A stretch of 64,000 bases of DNA from Vicugna pacos (Eukaryota; Chordata; Mammalia; Artiodactyla; Camelidae): contig NC_132996.1 of the NCBI RefSeq assembly GCF_048564905.1, positions 4,960,001 through 5,024,000 on the forward strand, written 5' to 3'. Shown here in pieces: positions 11,761 through 23,799 of the stretch. The translations under genes and the position numbers were made by a program. Under the pieces are notes generated by a model. The model did not search any database and was not told where the DNA came from. It worked only from the letters and a program-made list of their open reading frames with translations. Each line of letters opens with the position of its first letter. Position 1 is the first letter of the stretch.

Positions 11761-12257
11761 GTAAGTCTCAGCCCTTTAGCAGGTCTGTCCCCCTGGACTG
11801 TGCCCTCCCTGAGGGTTCATCATTCTCCTCCAGCAGTGGGATTTGCCATTCGTCTCCCCACCCACCTGCCTACTCCCATCCTTGTCTGCAGATTTTCCAA
11901 ACTGTTTCCTTGATGCCCTGCCTCTTTGAATGGTGTCTCCACAACCCTCCCCCAGCCTCCTTCAGTGAGACACAAAAGCTGGAAGGAGCTGGAAGTGTTT
12001 CCTCATTGGTCAGGCGGAGAACACAAGGGTCTCAAGGGCAGCTCCCCACCCAGCTCCCTCGCGCAGGAGCAGAGCAGCTCAGCACTTGGCCCACAAGGCT
12101 GCCTGTGCTCCAGGTCGCCCAGGTCTCTCTGGGGCTGTGGTCCCAGGTGGAGAGTTATCTGGGGGAGGTGATGCCATAGTGACGAGGACATTGGTGGAGG
12201 TTCTGGTTCAAGCTGTGTCCACCCCAAACTCCTCCCTTCAGCAGATCCTGGTCATAA
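11761..12257 (-). other. Possible further L1M remnant, not certain
   Basis: Words such as 'aagtctcagccctttagcag' and 'ggactgtgccctccctgag' could be a degraded continuation of the LINE to the left, but I cannot follow a consensus. A 142-codon frame at 11751-12179 has no recognisable domain. Confidence 0.25.
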
Positions 12258-12904
12258 TGTTAGAGCAGGCAGATAGCTAGATATGAGCAGAGAAAGGGGG
12301 ACTCAGGCTAAATGACAGGAATTGGGCAAAAAAGGAGAGTGGCATGGGGCCAACTGCAGGAAACCATACATCACGTAAACAACAGGGGTTCCTGAGCAGA
12401 GAAAGAAAAGCAGGAACCTCTGGGCTGATAAGCGATCACACATTTTGTGGTGACAAGTGGCCTGGACGCTGACAAAGAAAGGTGGGAAGAGGCAGGAATC
12501 TCTAGTGTCCGAATATAACATTTTGCTCATTTGGCCCTCATTTTAATAAAATTAGCCTTGCAGATCAGAAGTCCCCATCATGCACCGAGGCCATGACACT
12601 GCCGATCCAGACTAAATAAGGACAAAAATCCCTCCTCCCCTCAGGAAGGTGCAGCTGGGATGAAAATCAGAGAATAAGACCCCAAATCCTTCCCTCCCAA
12701 CTGAATATTCTGCCCGTTCATTTTTACATCCTGTGTATCCAACCTGCCAAAGAAACTCAGGGCAGCCACTCACCCGAGCCTGCCCGCTCTCCCCTGAGAG
12801 TGTGCTATCCATCCCTTAATAAACCCCCACTTTGCTTTCTTAAGCTCCATGTCTTGTCTCTGAATTCTTTCTGTGACAAATCAAGAACCTAATCACTGGC
12901 AACA
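12258..12904 (+). mobile_element. Class I ERV solo-LTR fossil, family I (plus copy)
   Basis: The element starts TGTTAGAGCAGG and ends GGCAACA, the TG...CA form of a retroviral LTR. Near its 3' end lie 'cccttaataaa' (polyadenylation signal) and 'gtcttgtctctgaattctt' (U5). The 4-bp sequence ATAA lies on both sides (12254-12257 and 12905-12908), the duplication length typical of gammaretrovirus-like class I ERVs. No internal region remains, so it is a recombined solo LTR. It shares its whole length with the minus-strand LTR at 55190-55843. They differ at about one position in six in the first 70, so both are old. Confidence 0.9.
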
Positions 12905-15217
12905 ATAAGTGTTGGAGGGTTAGTAGCTGCCGAGGGAGTCTCAGGATGACGCTGGGAAATACACTCATTACACAGACCTCTGATGGGCGCCTTCCACCTT
13001 TCAGGTCACCAGTGAGGAGTCCAAAGAAGAGAACGAGTGTTACCTGATGCCCGAGGCTCCGGGTGCACTACTCGGAGCGCTTGCTCGGAAGGCGCTGGAT
13101 TTAGTTATTCATTTAACAGTTGCTCATCAACTGATCCTGGCTATCTGAGCTATTTACCAGCTCCAATCACAAGGAGCTAAAATGTAGGCGGCAGCATAGC
13201 TGAGCTTGCACATGTTCATTGGGTGAAAATCCATAAAGTGTTCTTGCAAATGGTAAACATAAATCCTCACCAGGCAAAATGCTGGCACCGAGGGCGTGTG
13301 GTTCACGGTGAATCAGAGCTATGTGACCTCTCAGATTTTAATTCAAAATAGTGCCCGAGGTGGAATGTGTCCGTTGGACAATCTTTTCCAGTGCATAAGG
13401 CCCTGATGTGGCTGCAAAAAGACTGCAGTAAAATGTGCTTATAACTGCCATTCTCTAATGCAACTAAATAATGGTTAATACAAATGTGTTCTCTGTCTAC
13501 ACGCTTTTCAGATAGTTGGAATTTCTGGAGTTTCCCTCTTCCTGGAGCCCCAGCGTAGGCCACAGATGGCCTTTTAACAGATGGATGGTCACATATGCAA
13601 CCACCAGGTCAGGACAGGTAGGGGAGGTTTGGGGTCCATACCTCTTGGGGGTATACCTGGAGGGGTCCCGTGGAAGACTTCCATGGTGGGCTGTGAGAAA
13701 GGTAGAGGTGATGGCTTCTATTCTGTGCTCCAGAAAGCAGGCAAAAATGATGGTGATCGTGGGAGAGAATGAAATGCTAGGAATCTGCTCTACCGTTAGC
13801 TTCTTTGCGACCTTAAAGTGAGTCACAGCCCCTCCCTTCCCTCCTCTTCCCTCCACCCGCCTCCTCCTCCAGTCTACTGGGATCAGTGGCCTTCACTCTC
13901 ACTGGCTAAATGCTGCTCCTTACAATTTTACCCATTAATTGCTCAGCCCTCTTCCAAGACAACTTAAATTCATTCCACAAATAAGATTTCACAAGACACT
14001 GCATAACACGCTTCAATAGGATCAAAACATGTTACATTTGCTATGTAACAAATTAGCAAATTAGCTTTTAAACACATTATAAGTTACTGTTTCACTTGTG
14101 CATTTCATTACTTTTCTCTCCCTCCCTCTTTCTCTTTCCAACCAAAGTCACTTGATTCATAACAAGTGGCTGTTGAATAATACAGCATCTTCTCGTGTTA
14201 CAGCTCAGTAGAAAATTTTCAGACACATGCCACATGGGTAATACTGAACTAGGCAATTGTACAGGAGTTCATTAAAAGCAAAATTTCAGAAGCAGTCAGA
14301 AAGGAAAACTGTAGTTTATGAAATATACATGTAGAGTTCTGGGCTCAAAACCTAGGAGAAAAAAAAAAGCAGTGAATCTTCAGCTTCTAAGAAAAATTTC
14401 CAAGGCTCTTTAACTCACTTTGACGTTTATGACAGCCTCATGCCTAAGAAAAAAACTGGTGTGTCTTATTCTCGTTCAAATAAAATGATTTTCGTATCTG
14501 AAACTGGAAGGTGAGCTGCAAAGGAATGCGACGGTACACAGAGGAGCTGGTGCTTGCTGTCTGGCTTGCCAGCTTGTTCCCACCACAGTGGATTCAAAAA
14601 AACTCCGCTTCAGAGAGGAGGCAGCCTCCATTCCTGTTAAGTATATAGTCACTCTGCTCTCTGTGAGCACTGGTGGGGCTTGCGAGCATCGTGGGTGAGA
14701 GCCGCCTCCTGATCTTGGTTTGCTGCGGCTCAGTGATCTTGTGCGGTCCTTCTTAGCTGTTGCTCCAACTCAGCCGGAGATGCGATCTGTGGCCTCCAGC
14801 GAAGGGCAGAAAGGCTTCTTTCTGAGCACTGGCCTTAGACAACTCACCTGTAACCTAGAAAAGAAAGGTGGGTGAGGAAAGGCAGATGGCCTGAGAAGTA
14901 ACAGCACTTCTCTAGGTTCTTTTTTCATGCAGGGGTCTATGAACACGCCAAGCAGCAGCAACACAGCTGGCTCTGCTGGCGCGCCCTGTGGCTTAGAGCC
15001 AAGTGTGGATGGGGAGCAGGATGGTGCAGGAAGACAATTCTGCGCATATGGTCTCTTCAGCTCTTGAAAGGTGCTTATCCTCACTCTCTTGATGCAAAAT
15101 ATCTCGAAATAACATAACTGGCAGCAGAGCAAGGAGGTCTGGATCCAGAAGGAAAAATTGCTCAGAATGTCTGGGAGGTTGCATGGTATGGAGGGAAAAA
15201 GCACATGCCCCAACCCC
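12905..15217. other. Anonymous non-coding sequence
   Basis: This 2.3-kb stretch holds no repeat I can name. Frames of up to 147 codons (14770-15213, minus) show no domain, are proline/cysteine-rich and have no coding context. Positions 14104-14138 are pyrimidine-rich (TCCC/TTTC). Confidence 0.5.
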
Positions 15218-15222
15218 TTATT

Positions 15223-15261
<39 letters not shown>

Positions 15262-15266
15262 TTTTA
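15218..15266. repeat. (TTTA)n microsatellite
   Basis: About twelve units of TTTA are present. The phenylalanine/isoleucine/tyrosine/leucine repeat in the overlapping frame is an artefact of this. A MIR follows directly. Confidence 0.95.
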
Positions 15267-15269
15267 CGA

Positions 15270-15412
15270 ATCTTGGATTCATTTCCTACCTATAAGACCT
15301 TGGACATGTTACTTAAACTTCAGGAAGCTCAGCTTCCAATCTGTAAAATGGGAATAAGATTACTTACCTACTAGGATTGCTGTAACATTTGATAGATGCT
15401 CATAGTAACTGT
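15270..15412 (+). mobile_element. MIR fragment
   Basis: MIR core and 3' text are present: 'tacctataagaccttgg', 'acatgttacttaaacttc', 'caatctgtaaaatgggaata', 'cctactaggattgctgtaac', 'gatgctcatagtaact'. Confidence 0.8.
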
Positions 15413-16684
15413 TGCCTTCCTCTCACAGCAGACAGCATCAGAACCAAAGCGACGGAGAACCCCCTGCCGTCTGTGTGGGAGCAGAGGCAGCCACTGCGGG
15501 GAGGCAAATGAGCGGTGTCCCGCGTGGCCTGGAGATACAGCAGTAATTCCTGTCCTAATGAACGTTTAACTCCTGCAGGTTGAGAGTCGCCTGAGTCAGT
15601 GTTACACATAAATACGGCATGAGTCCTGGGGAATCTCTGTAATTCACTCTCAGTACCATCTGCAAGGCAAGTAGATCTCTACACCCAGCGCCAGAATCTC
15701 GAGAGCGTATGCAGAGTCCTTCACTGGGTTCACTCGGGGATGTGGTCCAGATGGCCTCAACACACGCTCTCTCAGAGCTGCACCCCGAAAACAGCTCCAG
15801 CTGTGGGAACGGTGGGCAGAACATACATTCCAGAGGCCGAGTTCAGCTGGTGGCAGCCAGACGCATCCTCCCCAGGACCGCCTCCAACCCCTTCCCATCC
15901 CACCCCGTCGCACCGTAACTTACACTGACAGGGAAATAAACACGTCCTTGTCAATTTCTCTCTTTCAAATGTAACAATAGGGAAAGAAAATAAATAATTA
16001 CTGCCTTTCCTTCTTATCTTCTTTGTTTAATGTTTATATGCTTCTGTCAGAAAAATTCTAGAAACAATTTGACCCAGCTACCCCTGAGCCCTCGTGAACG
16101 ATGCTCCCGACCACAGGAGCAGCCCGCCAGGGCTCTCCAGCAGCACCCTCTGCAGTGACGGACTGTCCCAGTACCTGTGCCGTCCAGGCTGGTAACTACC
16201 AGCCGCGGGTAACTGGTGTCTACTGGATTGGACAGCGTGGGTCTGGGCTGTAGATTAGGTTTGTCTTGAAGACTGAAAACCTAGAGCAAAGACAGACTAT
16301 TGACACTGGATCCATATACTGCGTCTACTTTTATGTATTAAATTGCTCTGGACCTCAAGGTTTTACAAACAAAATATTGTTATTATTCAGCACAGCTGCC
16401 ACATTTCTAAGCAGAAATATCCCAAACCGGATCACCTCATCCTGCCATTTTTGCAAGATTTGACATCAGTTTTTCAGAACCAAACTTATCAGAACCAAGT
16501 TCCGTTATCACGTCTATGTGACAGTGTTCGCTGGTAGGAGTAACGTACTTAACTCAGTGTGCCCAAGGGACTGAACTGGAAAGATGGTCATGCACCCTCA
16601 CCCTTCCTCCTTTCCCCGACACACCACAGCTACCACTGTCCTTTCCTATGTCAGGGCCCACTATCTTAATATTTTTTTTAAAGG
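15413..16684. other. Anonymous non-coding sequence
   Basis: No named repeat or exon is recognised. Positions 15480-15930 are richer in GC than the flanks and contain overlapping frames on both strands, none with a recognisable motif. Confidence 0.45.
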
Positions 16685-16770
16685 GACGCATGCACAGTAC
16701 TTACTAGGTCAGGCACTGTTTTAAGACACATTCTTTACCTACCCATCTTCACATTATAAAGAGAACATAC
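16685..16770 (-). mobile_element. MIR fragment
   Basis: Reverse MIR words are present: 'acttactaggtcaggcact', 'gttttaagacacattcttta' and 'catcttcacattataaagag'. The consensus reads 'cttactatgtgccaggcact...ctaagcgcttta...catcctcacaac'. Confidence 0.5.
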
Positions 16771-17174
16771 AAGAATATACTGCGATTTTTATTGATATGT
16801 AAAATGTATTTTTGCTACAACTAGACTGAGTTTCTCATGCGATGCAGGTGGAGCAAAGTGCAACCCGACATGAATAGGATATTAGAGATATGCCGGAGCA
16901 CCAGACTGGCACCAAGGAAAGATGATGGGTTATCTGGAGCATGCAAGAAAATACACTAGAGCAGGCTCGGGGCAGTAAGTAATTTTACTTAAACAGTTAC
17001 ATGGTGCTCAAGGGCCAGTTAATGACTTGTAGGCTTATTGTAGGTGCTTTTATAAGAGAGGCTTCTGTACTGTTGCAAAGCTGTTAAGTATTGACACCGT
17101 TTGTGTTTTATGGGAGTATTTTAATATTTTGACCTCTTGAGCATACCCACTAAAGTTCTAGCATTTAAAACTGT
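16771..17174. other. Anonymous AT-rich sequence
   Basis: Nothing recognisable is seen in this 400-bp stretch. Confidence 0.4.
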
Positions 17175-17460
17175 GTGTACGCAGATACAGAGAACCAACT
17201 AGTGGTAACCAGTGGGGAGAGGGAAGGGCGGAGGGGCAAGACAGTAGTAGAATATTAAGAGATAAAAACTACTATGTGTAAAACAGATAAGTAACAAGAC
17301 TATATTGTACAGCACAGGGAAATAGAGCCATTATTTTGTGATAACCTTGAATGAATTATAATCCATAAAAATATTGAATCACTATGTCACACACCCGAAA
17401 CTAATATAATATTGTAAATCAACTATACTTCAGTTTTTAAAAATTGAATACAAAAAAATG
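17175..17460 (+). mobile_element. L1 3' UTR fragment
   Basis: L1 3'-end text: 'gaaccaactagtggtaacc', 'gtggggagagggaagggc', 'attgtacagcacagggaaat', 'acacacccgaaactaatata', 'aatcaactatacttcag'. An A-rich end follows. It is 5' truncated. Confidence 0.8.
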
Positions 17461-18121
17461 AATGCAAATCTTTACAATGGCCGTATTCTCCCCCAAAGAG
17501 TCATTCTATGCCATTCCCTGAGCCAATTCATTCTTTTCATCCTTCCTTCTAAAACAACCCATCCGTAACCACCCCAGTTTATTTGCAGAACTGCACCTCT
17601 CATTTCTCCCCCGAAAACGAGTCAGCCCAGCCGCAGAGCCAGCAACCAATTTCTCAGTCAATACTGAGCAAAAAAGACATATTGGAGGCTCCCACGGTAG
17701 AAGGCAAAGGAACCTTGTAAGAACCCTTAGCGCGGTGTTGGCAAGACAGGGTGAGCCAGTGGGTTTGGGGGGAGCATTTCTCTATGAAGAGATACAGGTC
17801 AAGAAGCCACAAAGGGAGACACAATCACAAATACCTCTGTAAATAATGAAGATGATTATGTGTATTATTCTGTTAAAAGAAGAAGTAACAAAGCCTGCAG
17901 GAAAACCTAGCCCCGGACGGCTAGGTTTCCCAGGCACCTGCTTCTCCATGCATGAGGGGAATCTGTCCTCACAGAACTTGAACAGAAGGAGTCTGAGGAG
18001 TATTTATCAAGCATTAGGGGTTTTGAGGACCAGAGTCCAGGGGTGCTCTGTTGGTTTCTTGTTTGTCCTAGTTATTAAGTTATTGCCTCTTGCTCCTAAC
18101 TCATCCTTGAATATTCTGGGT
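17461..18121. other. Anonymous non-coding sequence
   Basis: The gap between two L1 pieces holds no recognised feature. Confidence 0.4.
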
Positions 18122-19345
18122 GTTTTTTTATTGAAATATACTTAATTTATAATGTTATATTAGTTTCAGGGGTACAGACTAGTGATTCAATATTTTTATA
18201 GATTATACTCCACTTAAAGTTATTATAAAATAATGGCTGTTTCCTTGTGTTGCAAAATATATCCTTATTGCTTATTTATTTTATCCATAATAATTTATAT
18301 CTCTTAATTCTCTAATCCTCTCTATATCTGTGAATCTGTTTCTGTTTTGTTATAGCCATTTCTTTGTGTTATTTTTTGGATTCCACAAACGAATGACAAC
18401 ATAGAGTATTTGCCTTTCTCTGATTTATTTCACTAAGCACTAACCTCTAGGTCCATCCACCTCGTTGCAAATGGCAGAATTTCATTCCCTTTTTATGGCT
18501 GAGTAATATTTCATTGTATATTTCCACCACATCTTATTTATTCATTCATCTGTTGATGGACATTTAGGTTCCTTTCATATCTTGGCTATTGTAAATAATA
18601 TTGCTATGAACATTGGGATGCATGTATGTTTTCAAATTAGTGTTTATATTTTCTTTGGATAGATACCCAGGAGTGGGACTGCTGGATCATAGGGTAGTTC
18701 TGCTTTTAGTTTTTTGAGGAGCCTCCATACTGTCTTCCATAGTGGCTGCACCAATTTACATTCTTGCCAATGGTGTACTAGGGTTTCCTTTTCTCTACAT
18801 TCTCACCAACATTTGTTTGTAGACTTCTGATGGCCATTCTGACAGGTATGAGGGGATGTCATGGTTTTGACCTGCATTTTTCTGATGATCAGGGATGCTG
18901 AGCATCCTTTCACATACCTGTTGGCCATCTGTGTATTAGATCAGGTTTTGTTTATATTGAGTCGTATGAGCTGTTTATATATTTTGTATATTAACCCCTT
19001 ATTGGTCATATCAATTGCAAGTATTTTATACCATTCAGTGGGTTGTATTTTTGTTTTGTTGATTATTTTCTTTGCCGTGCAAAAGCTTTTACTTTTAATT
19101 AGGTCCCATTTATTTATTTTTGCTTTTGTTGCTTTTGTTTTATTAAGAGACTGATCCAAAAACATGTTGGTACCATTTATGTGAGTGTTCTGTCTCTGTT
19201 CTCTCCTAGGAGTTTTACAGTTTCCAGTCTTGCATTTAGGTCTTTAATTCATTTTGAGGTTTTTTTTTTTTTTATGTGGCACCAGGAAATATTCTAATTG
19301 CATCATTTTCCATGTAATTGTCCAGTGTGAGTCCTCCAGTTTTGA
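18122..19345 (-). mobile_element. L1, 3' 1.2 kb, 5' truncated
   Basis: Reading begins with a short T tract (18122-18129) and the reverse L1 end 'attgaaatatacttaattta'. It passes through the ORF2 C-terminal text ('gagtaatatttcattgtata', 'ttggctattgtaaataata', 'gatacccaggagtgggact', 'tggtgtactagggtttcc') and ends near 'tgtaattgtccagtgtg'. Divergence is moderate. The open frame at 18861-19154 is antisense L1. Confidence 0.9.
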
Positions 19346-20059
19346 TACTGGAGCTGAGACTCAGAAAACCACAGTTCTGCTTCACCAGCTGATCCCCTGT
19401 TAGACTCTGCCAATAGCGGGAGGTGGAGGCAGACTGCGGTGCTGGAGGAGGGGCAAGATGCGCTGCTTTCAGCGTGCTCCCTGGGGCCCCTCGTTACTGC
19501 TAGAGTCATCTCAGGAATGTTCTCTCGTACCAGCAGTTCCTGGTAGCAGCTGAATCAGTTTGATTTTTCCCCCGCTTTGCAGGGACAGCCTCACCACACC
19601 TCCCCTCTGCCCAGAGGAAGTAGCACCAGCCAAGCTGCACCCTTTCCTTGGAGATCCAGAGCTCGGGTCCATGGGCCCCTCCTCTAAGCTTCCAAGTTTT
19701 AATCATTGCGACCAATTTCCTCCATTCCTTCAGTCCTAGGTTTGATAGCTGCGTCCTGCAGCTGCCACCTCCATGACACCTGAGTTTTCTATTTATTCCT
19801 TTAGTTACCTGTTAACAGCTTTATACCTAGTTAGCCATTCTTTATACTAGTCTCTCTCTGTTCAAATAACAGTGTGGTTTCTGTCTCTTGACAATGTGCT
19901 TAAGAAATGGTCATTACAATGAACGAATCAAGATGTAGAAAGTACCAAATGTGAATGACTCATTTTTTCGGAGCTACAGACCAGGGGATTCTGCTAGGTC
20001 AGGTGCTGGCTGTAAGCCACCCTCTGTGGCCGTGCCTGAAGAATTCCATGGTGAATGAG
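19346..20059. other. Anonymous non-coding sequence
   Basis: No repeat or exon is recognised. Several short frames lie on the minus strand and lack motifs. Confidence 0.45.
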
Positions 20060-20198
20060 GACCATGTGGCAAACAATATTTTAGCTGCCTGTCTTCCTGA
20101 CCGCAAGCTCTGTGAGGGCAGTGGTAGTGCCTGTCCGTTCGTGGGTTTATCCCCAGTGCTTCTGTGTATTTGCTGAATAAACGATGGAATGAAAACTT
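20060..20198 (+). mobile_element. LINE L2, 3' tail
   Basis: The L2 tail pattern is clear: 'ccgcaagctctgtgagggca', 'gtgggtttatccccagtgc', then 'tatttgctgaataaacga'. The consensus is 'tgtaagctccatgagggca...ctgtatccccagcgcc...atatttgttgaatgaa'. Confidence 0.75.
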
Positions 20199-20844
20199 AA
20201 ACACAGTGCAATTTTAGATGGCAGCAAATTTAACATGTCCGAGGATCTTCCTATGCAATGAAAGTTTGGAAATCAGGCTAACGTGGAAAATGATCCCTTT
20301 AAAAATGGAAAGGTGGACCCACCTCAGTCCTCTGTTTTGTCTCCAAAATTTCTGCCTCTCTGTTTCCAGGCATCTTTGTGAGCTCTTTGGGGCCTTGGTT
20401 CCTATAGCATTTTTAATTACTTTAAAACATCATTCAACTGTAGAAAGTCTTCGCAATCTTATTATCTCAGAGGGGCAAGGAGCAAAGATTAGTTGTTTTA
20501 TCATTTAAGTAATGAGAATTTTACACTTCTCTAAAGAGATTTATGAGAGTAATTAGTCTAAGCAGGAGTTCCCAGCGTGAGTGTTATTAGGTGTAATAAT
20601 TAACCCTAGTGGGGTGAGTTACCGACTAGCAACTTAACAGTCATTGAGAATGGCACGAAATTTCAGTTCCGGGCATTTGTAAATACATAAAAATGTGCAT
20701 TACTCATCATTGTTTAACAAAACACTAAATTTAATTATGAAATTAGTAATATAAAACACGAAGTGTCAATAAACTTTATGTATCTAATCATTAGTTTATT
20801 TTTTCATGTTGTTTAAATATTAAAAACTTATGAAGGAAATTAAA
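20199..20844. other. Anonymous AT-rich sequence
   Basis: No named repeat is present. Positions 20690-20830 are rich in TAAT, ATTA and TTAAT words, which could be homeodomain sites or simply AT-rich composition. Confidence 0.4.
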
Positions 20845-21000
20845 GAGAGGCATGGCACATTAGCAGAACGCTGGTCTTGGAGTTCCTCCCCAGCTCTGCC
20901 ATTCACTAGGTCTGTGACTAGTAAGTCACTAAGTCACTTAACCTTTTAAATCTCAGGTTTCTTCAGCTGCAAAAAAAAAAAAAAAAAAAAAAAGGAGAGC
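20845..21000 (+). mobile_element. MIR with an expanded A23 tract
   Basis: MIR text 'ggtcttggagttcctccc', 'agctctgccattcactaggt', 'ctgtgactagtaagtcact' and 'tctcaggtttcttcagctgc' runs into 23 adenines at 20971-20993. The consensus has only a short A run there ('ctgtaaaatgggg'). Confidence 0.75.
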
Positions 21001-21249
21001 TAGACACTGAAGGTGCCTTCCAGCCCTGGCCATCCATAGCTCTAGAAGACACAGACATTGCTTAAATCAGACAGCAAGGGTTAGAGCCTAGATTATCCAG
21101 GTGATGCGCTGAGCTCTCGATCCTTAAAGAGAAAGTGAAATTAGGATTTGTGTGCCGTAGCTTTCCCTGTATGTGATCTTACTTCTACCCCTTTAAGTGG
21201 GAAGGATGTCCCTATGATCTTGATGAGGGTACTCAGGAAATCTGAGGAA

Positions 21250-21462
21250 CTTGCCTCGTAGGTAAGAGTTTGAGCCAAATTGAGTATGTTCAAATATCAG
21301 TTCTGTTACCTACTGTGTGACCTCTGGGAATGCGGGTAACCATAGTTTCTCTCTTAAGATCACGGAAAAAAATTAAACAAGATTATGAATCCCAAATTCT
21401 TAGCAAACTATCAGGCCAAGAATAAACATTCTATGAATGGTAACTATTACTGCCCTTATTGT
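21250..21462 (+). mobile_element. MIR fragment
   Basis: MIR blocks are present: 'agttctgttacctactgtgtg', 'acctctgggaatgcgggtaa', 'ttaaacaagattatgaatcc', 'aggccaagaataaacattc', 'tatgaatggtaactattac'. Confidence 0.7.
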
Positions 21463-21479
21463 GATTAATTTTTTTTCAT

Positions 21480-21672
21480 TTTTCAGTTTTATTAGGTAGA
21501 ATTGTCACAGTTTGACTGCACATATACAATATATTGCCTGTAAATACATACACACAATAGACTGCATATAATTTTTTTAGTTTACGTATATGTACTGATC
21601 ATTGTTTCTAAGAACAGTTTAGAGCGTTAGCTTTTTAAACTTACATAGTTTTCAAAGGAATAAAGCCAACCA
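21480..21672. repeat. Unassigned two-copy segment (first copy)
   Basis: From about 21580 to 21671 this matches 30910-31006: 'cattgtttctaagaac' and 'tttttaaacttacat' are shared exactly, with further shared blocks and small indels. The left part (from 'cagttttattaggtagaattg') resembles an L1 end. I cannot assign the shared part to a named family. Confidence 0.55.
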
Positions 21673-22299
21673 TCGTGATTAATTTTAATGTCATAACTAC
21701 AAAACGCCAGTCAAGTTTAGAACCTGTGTCATTTTGATTATAAAGCCCATACAGATTCAATTATACCATCCTGATAAATTATGAGAACTTGGAAAAGTTT
21801 TCTTAAATTACTATGTATATTTCTACCTTAATTTGAAACACGACTAGTCCTTCATTCTTTAATCATTCTGTAGTCATTGGATTTATTGTCAGTTAAGAAA
21901 CACAAACAGATCTGTCCATGCGGCTTCATACTCCATCACATCACATTCTATAATTGATAAAATATTGTTCAGGCATAATAAGGTAAGCACTTTAAGATAA
22001 ATTAGTCTAAATCTAAGACAGAACTAAAGTTCAGTTTTAGTTCTTGGGTTCAGTTTAACAAAGCCCTTGGTAGCACTGTGTAAGTGACAGCACTCAGTCA
22101 GCTGTTGGGGGAGGAGCCCACGAGCGCCTTCTGTGTGCTAGGCTTTGCACCATCACTTGTAACCAATGTCCGAGTCATTTGCCTTAATCTTTCCTAATGT
22201 AGATGCCTCATTAAAGCCACAAAACACAGAAAATTATTGAACCCTTATTTTCTCCATCTTTCCAAAGTTGATACATCACTAGTACAGTAGCAGATTTAT
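21673..22299. other. Anonymous sequence with a possible MIR scrap
   Basis: Near 22120-22220 'cttctgtgtgctaggctttg' and 'aaagccacaaaacaca' could be a reverse MIR or L2 scrap. The rest is unrecognised. Confidence 0.35.
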
Positions 22300-22705
22300 T
22301 CCACCCTACATGCTTTTCCTGCAATATGACAATGATGTTTCTTTATTGAGAGATGGGGTCTGTATTCCCTCCTCTTGAATCTGAACAGGTCTGTGTCATT
22401 CGCATATGTGATGCTTTGTGACTTCCAAGGCTGAGTCATCAAAACAGTCTCCAGCTAACTTCCTAGTCCTCACGGAAGCCCACCCGTGGAGCTCAACCAC
22501 CGTGCTGCAAAGAAGCCAAGCAACCATGGAAAAGGCTGTGAGTAGGTGTCCTGGCTACAGCTTCGGCTCAGATCCCAGCCAACAGCCAGCACTGAGCAGC
22601 GGGCATGTGAGGTCTTAAGAAGATCCAGCCTCCAAACTTTGAGCCACTCCAGCTGACCCTGAGAGGAGCAGGGACAGGGTTTTCCACTGAGCTCTGCCCC
22701 AGTGC
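22300..22705 (+). mobile_element. Probable ERVL-MaLR (MLT1-like) LTR fossil
   Basis: The order of motifs matches an MLT1-type LTR: 'ccctcctcttgaatctga', then 'tttgtgacttccaaggctga', a 'gaagcc' region, 'ccagccaacagccagcactg' and 'gtgaggtcttaagaagatcc'. The copy is heavily diverged, consistent with the great age of this group. The 3' end is not defined. Confidence 0.5.
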
Positions 22706-23799
22706 AGATTTCGGGGGGAAATACATGTCCTTAAGTTTTCAAGTGGTTTGTCATGTAACAATGACAACCAGGACAAATACCATTCAAGATGCACTGAAAT
22801 ACATATAATGGCTACCTTATGGCAGTAGACCTTATTTTTCATTCAAAAGTAATTGAATAAATCTTAGACGAATGACAATTCTGATTGAACACATTCGTTC
22901 CTTTTGCAGTGGTCTTAGTCTTCATATAAATATTCATATAGCTAGGAATATAAAAGGTAGAAACTAATATGTGAGAGGGAAATACATTCTGAGATTGATT
23001 TAAGTTAGAAAAACTTTAGAAGAAATTAGATTTTTAAAAAAACATTAGAGACTTGCAGCATTTTGTCATTTTCTAAAAAAAAAAAAAACCAGAAAGAATT
23101 GTGTGATACATGCAAGCTGTTGGGAATTTACAAATAACCCAAAAGATTTAGGTGACCCCAGTGACCCCTGATGTGACCCCTCCAGTGAGAAGTATGCTCT
23201 GCTTCTAGCCGATATGGTCTTTTTTTCCAACACTGTACTGTGAATTTCCTACAAACCAACCCTCTTTCAGGTTTTTCCACTTATTTGTTTTTCTTGTTCT
23301 TATAGTAAAAAAAACTTTAAGACAGAGATTTTAAAATTATTTCCCCACCGTTTCATTTGAATCAGTGTTAACCCTAGGCAAAGTTCTTCACCCAATTCTA
23401 ATCCCCATACTCCATTTTGGTACCTGCCACACCCCTCGGTGCCATCTTCCACATTTCAGCACATGTCCCAGGTCCTTCAGCTGTGCTGTTTCCCTGCACT
23501 GCACACACCCATCCAAAAGATTTAACCTGGATCTGCCTTCTGAGTCCTATTATCAATGCTCCAGAACATTCTCTTTGCAGTATCTTAAATGTTTATGCTT
23601 CATTGAGTTTCAAGGAGACCTAAGACCTGCAAGAGACTTGCTCTCATTAGGGGCCGGAGCTATGAATTATAAAGTTGGTTAAAGGACAAATAGTTAAAAA
23701 GAAAGCGATGTGAATGTTATCTAGCAGTCACTTGACACACATCTCCCCTTTCCCTTCTGATGCCAATCACAAATGTTACTAACCAATTATATTTTTTTC
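22706..23799. other. Anonymous non-coding sequence
   Basis: An A13 run lies at about 23078-23090. Positions 23365-23680 contain an open plus-strand frame of 105 codons without any recognised motif. It may be part of a degraded L2, but I cannot follow the consensus. Confidence 0.4.

Noticed and set aside
14770-15213. 147-codon minus-strand open frame
   Set aside because: Proline- and cysteine-rich chance frame with an equally open overlapping frame beside it.
15183-15374. Regular FIYL repeat protein
   Set aside because: Pure translation of the (TTTA)n microsatellite.
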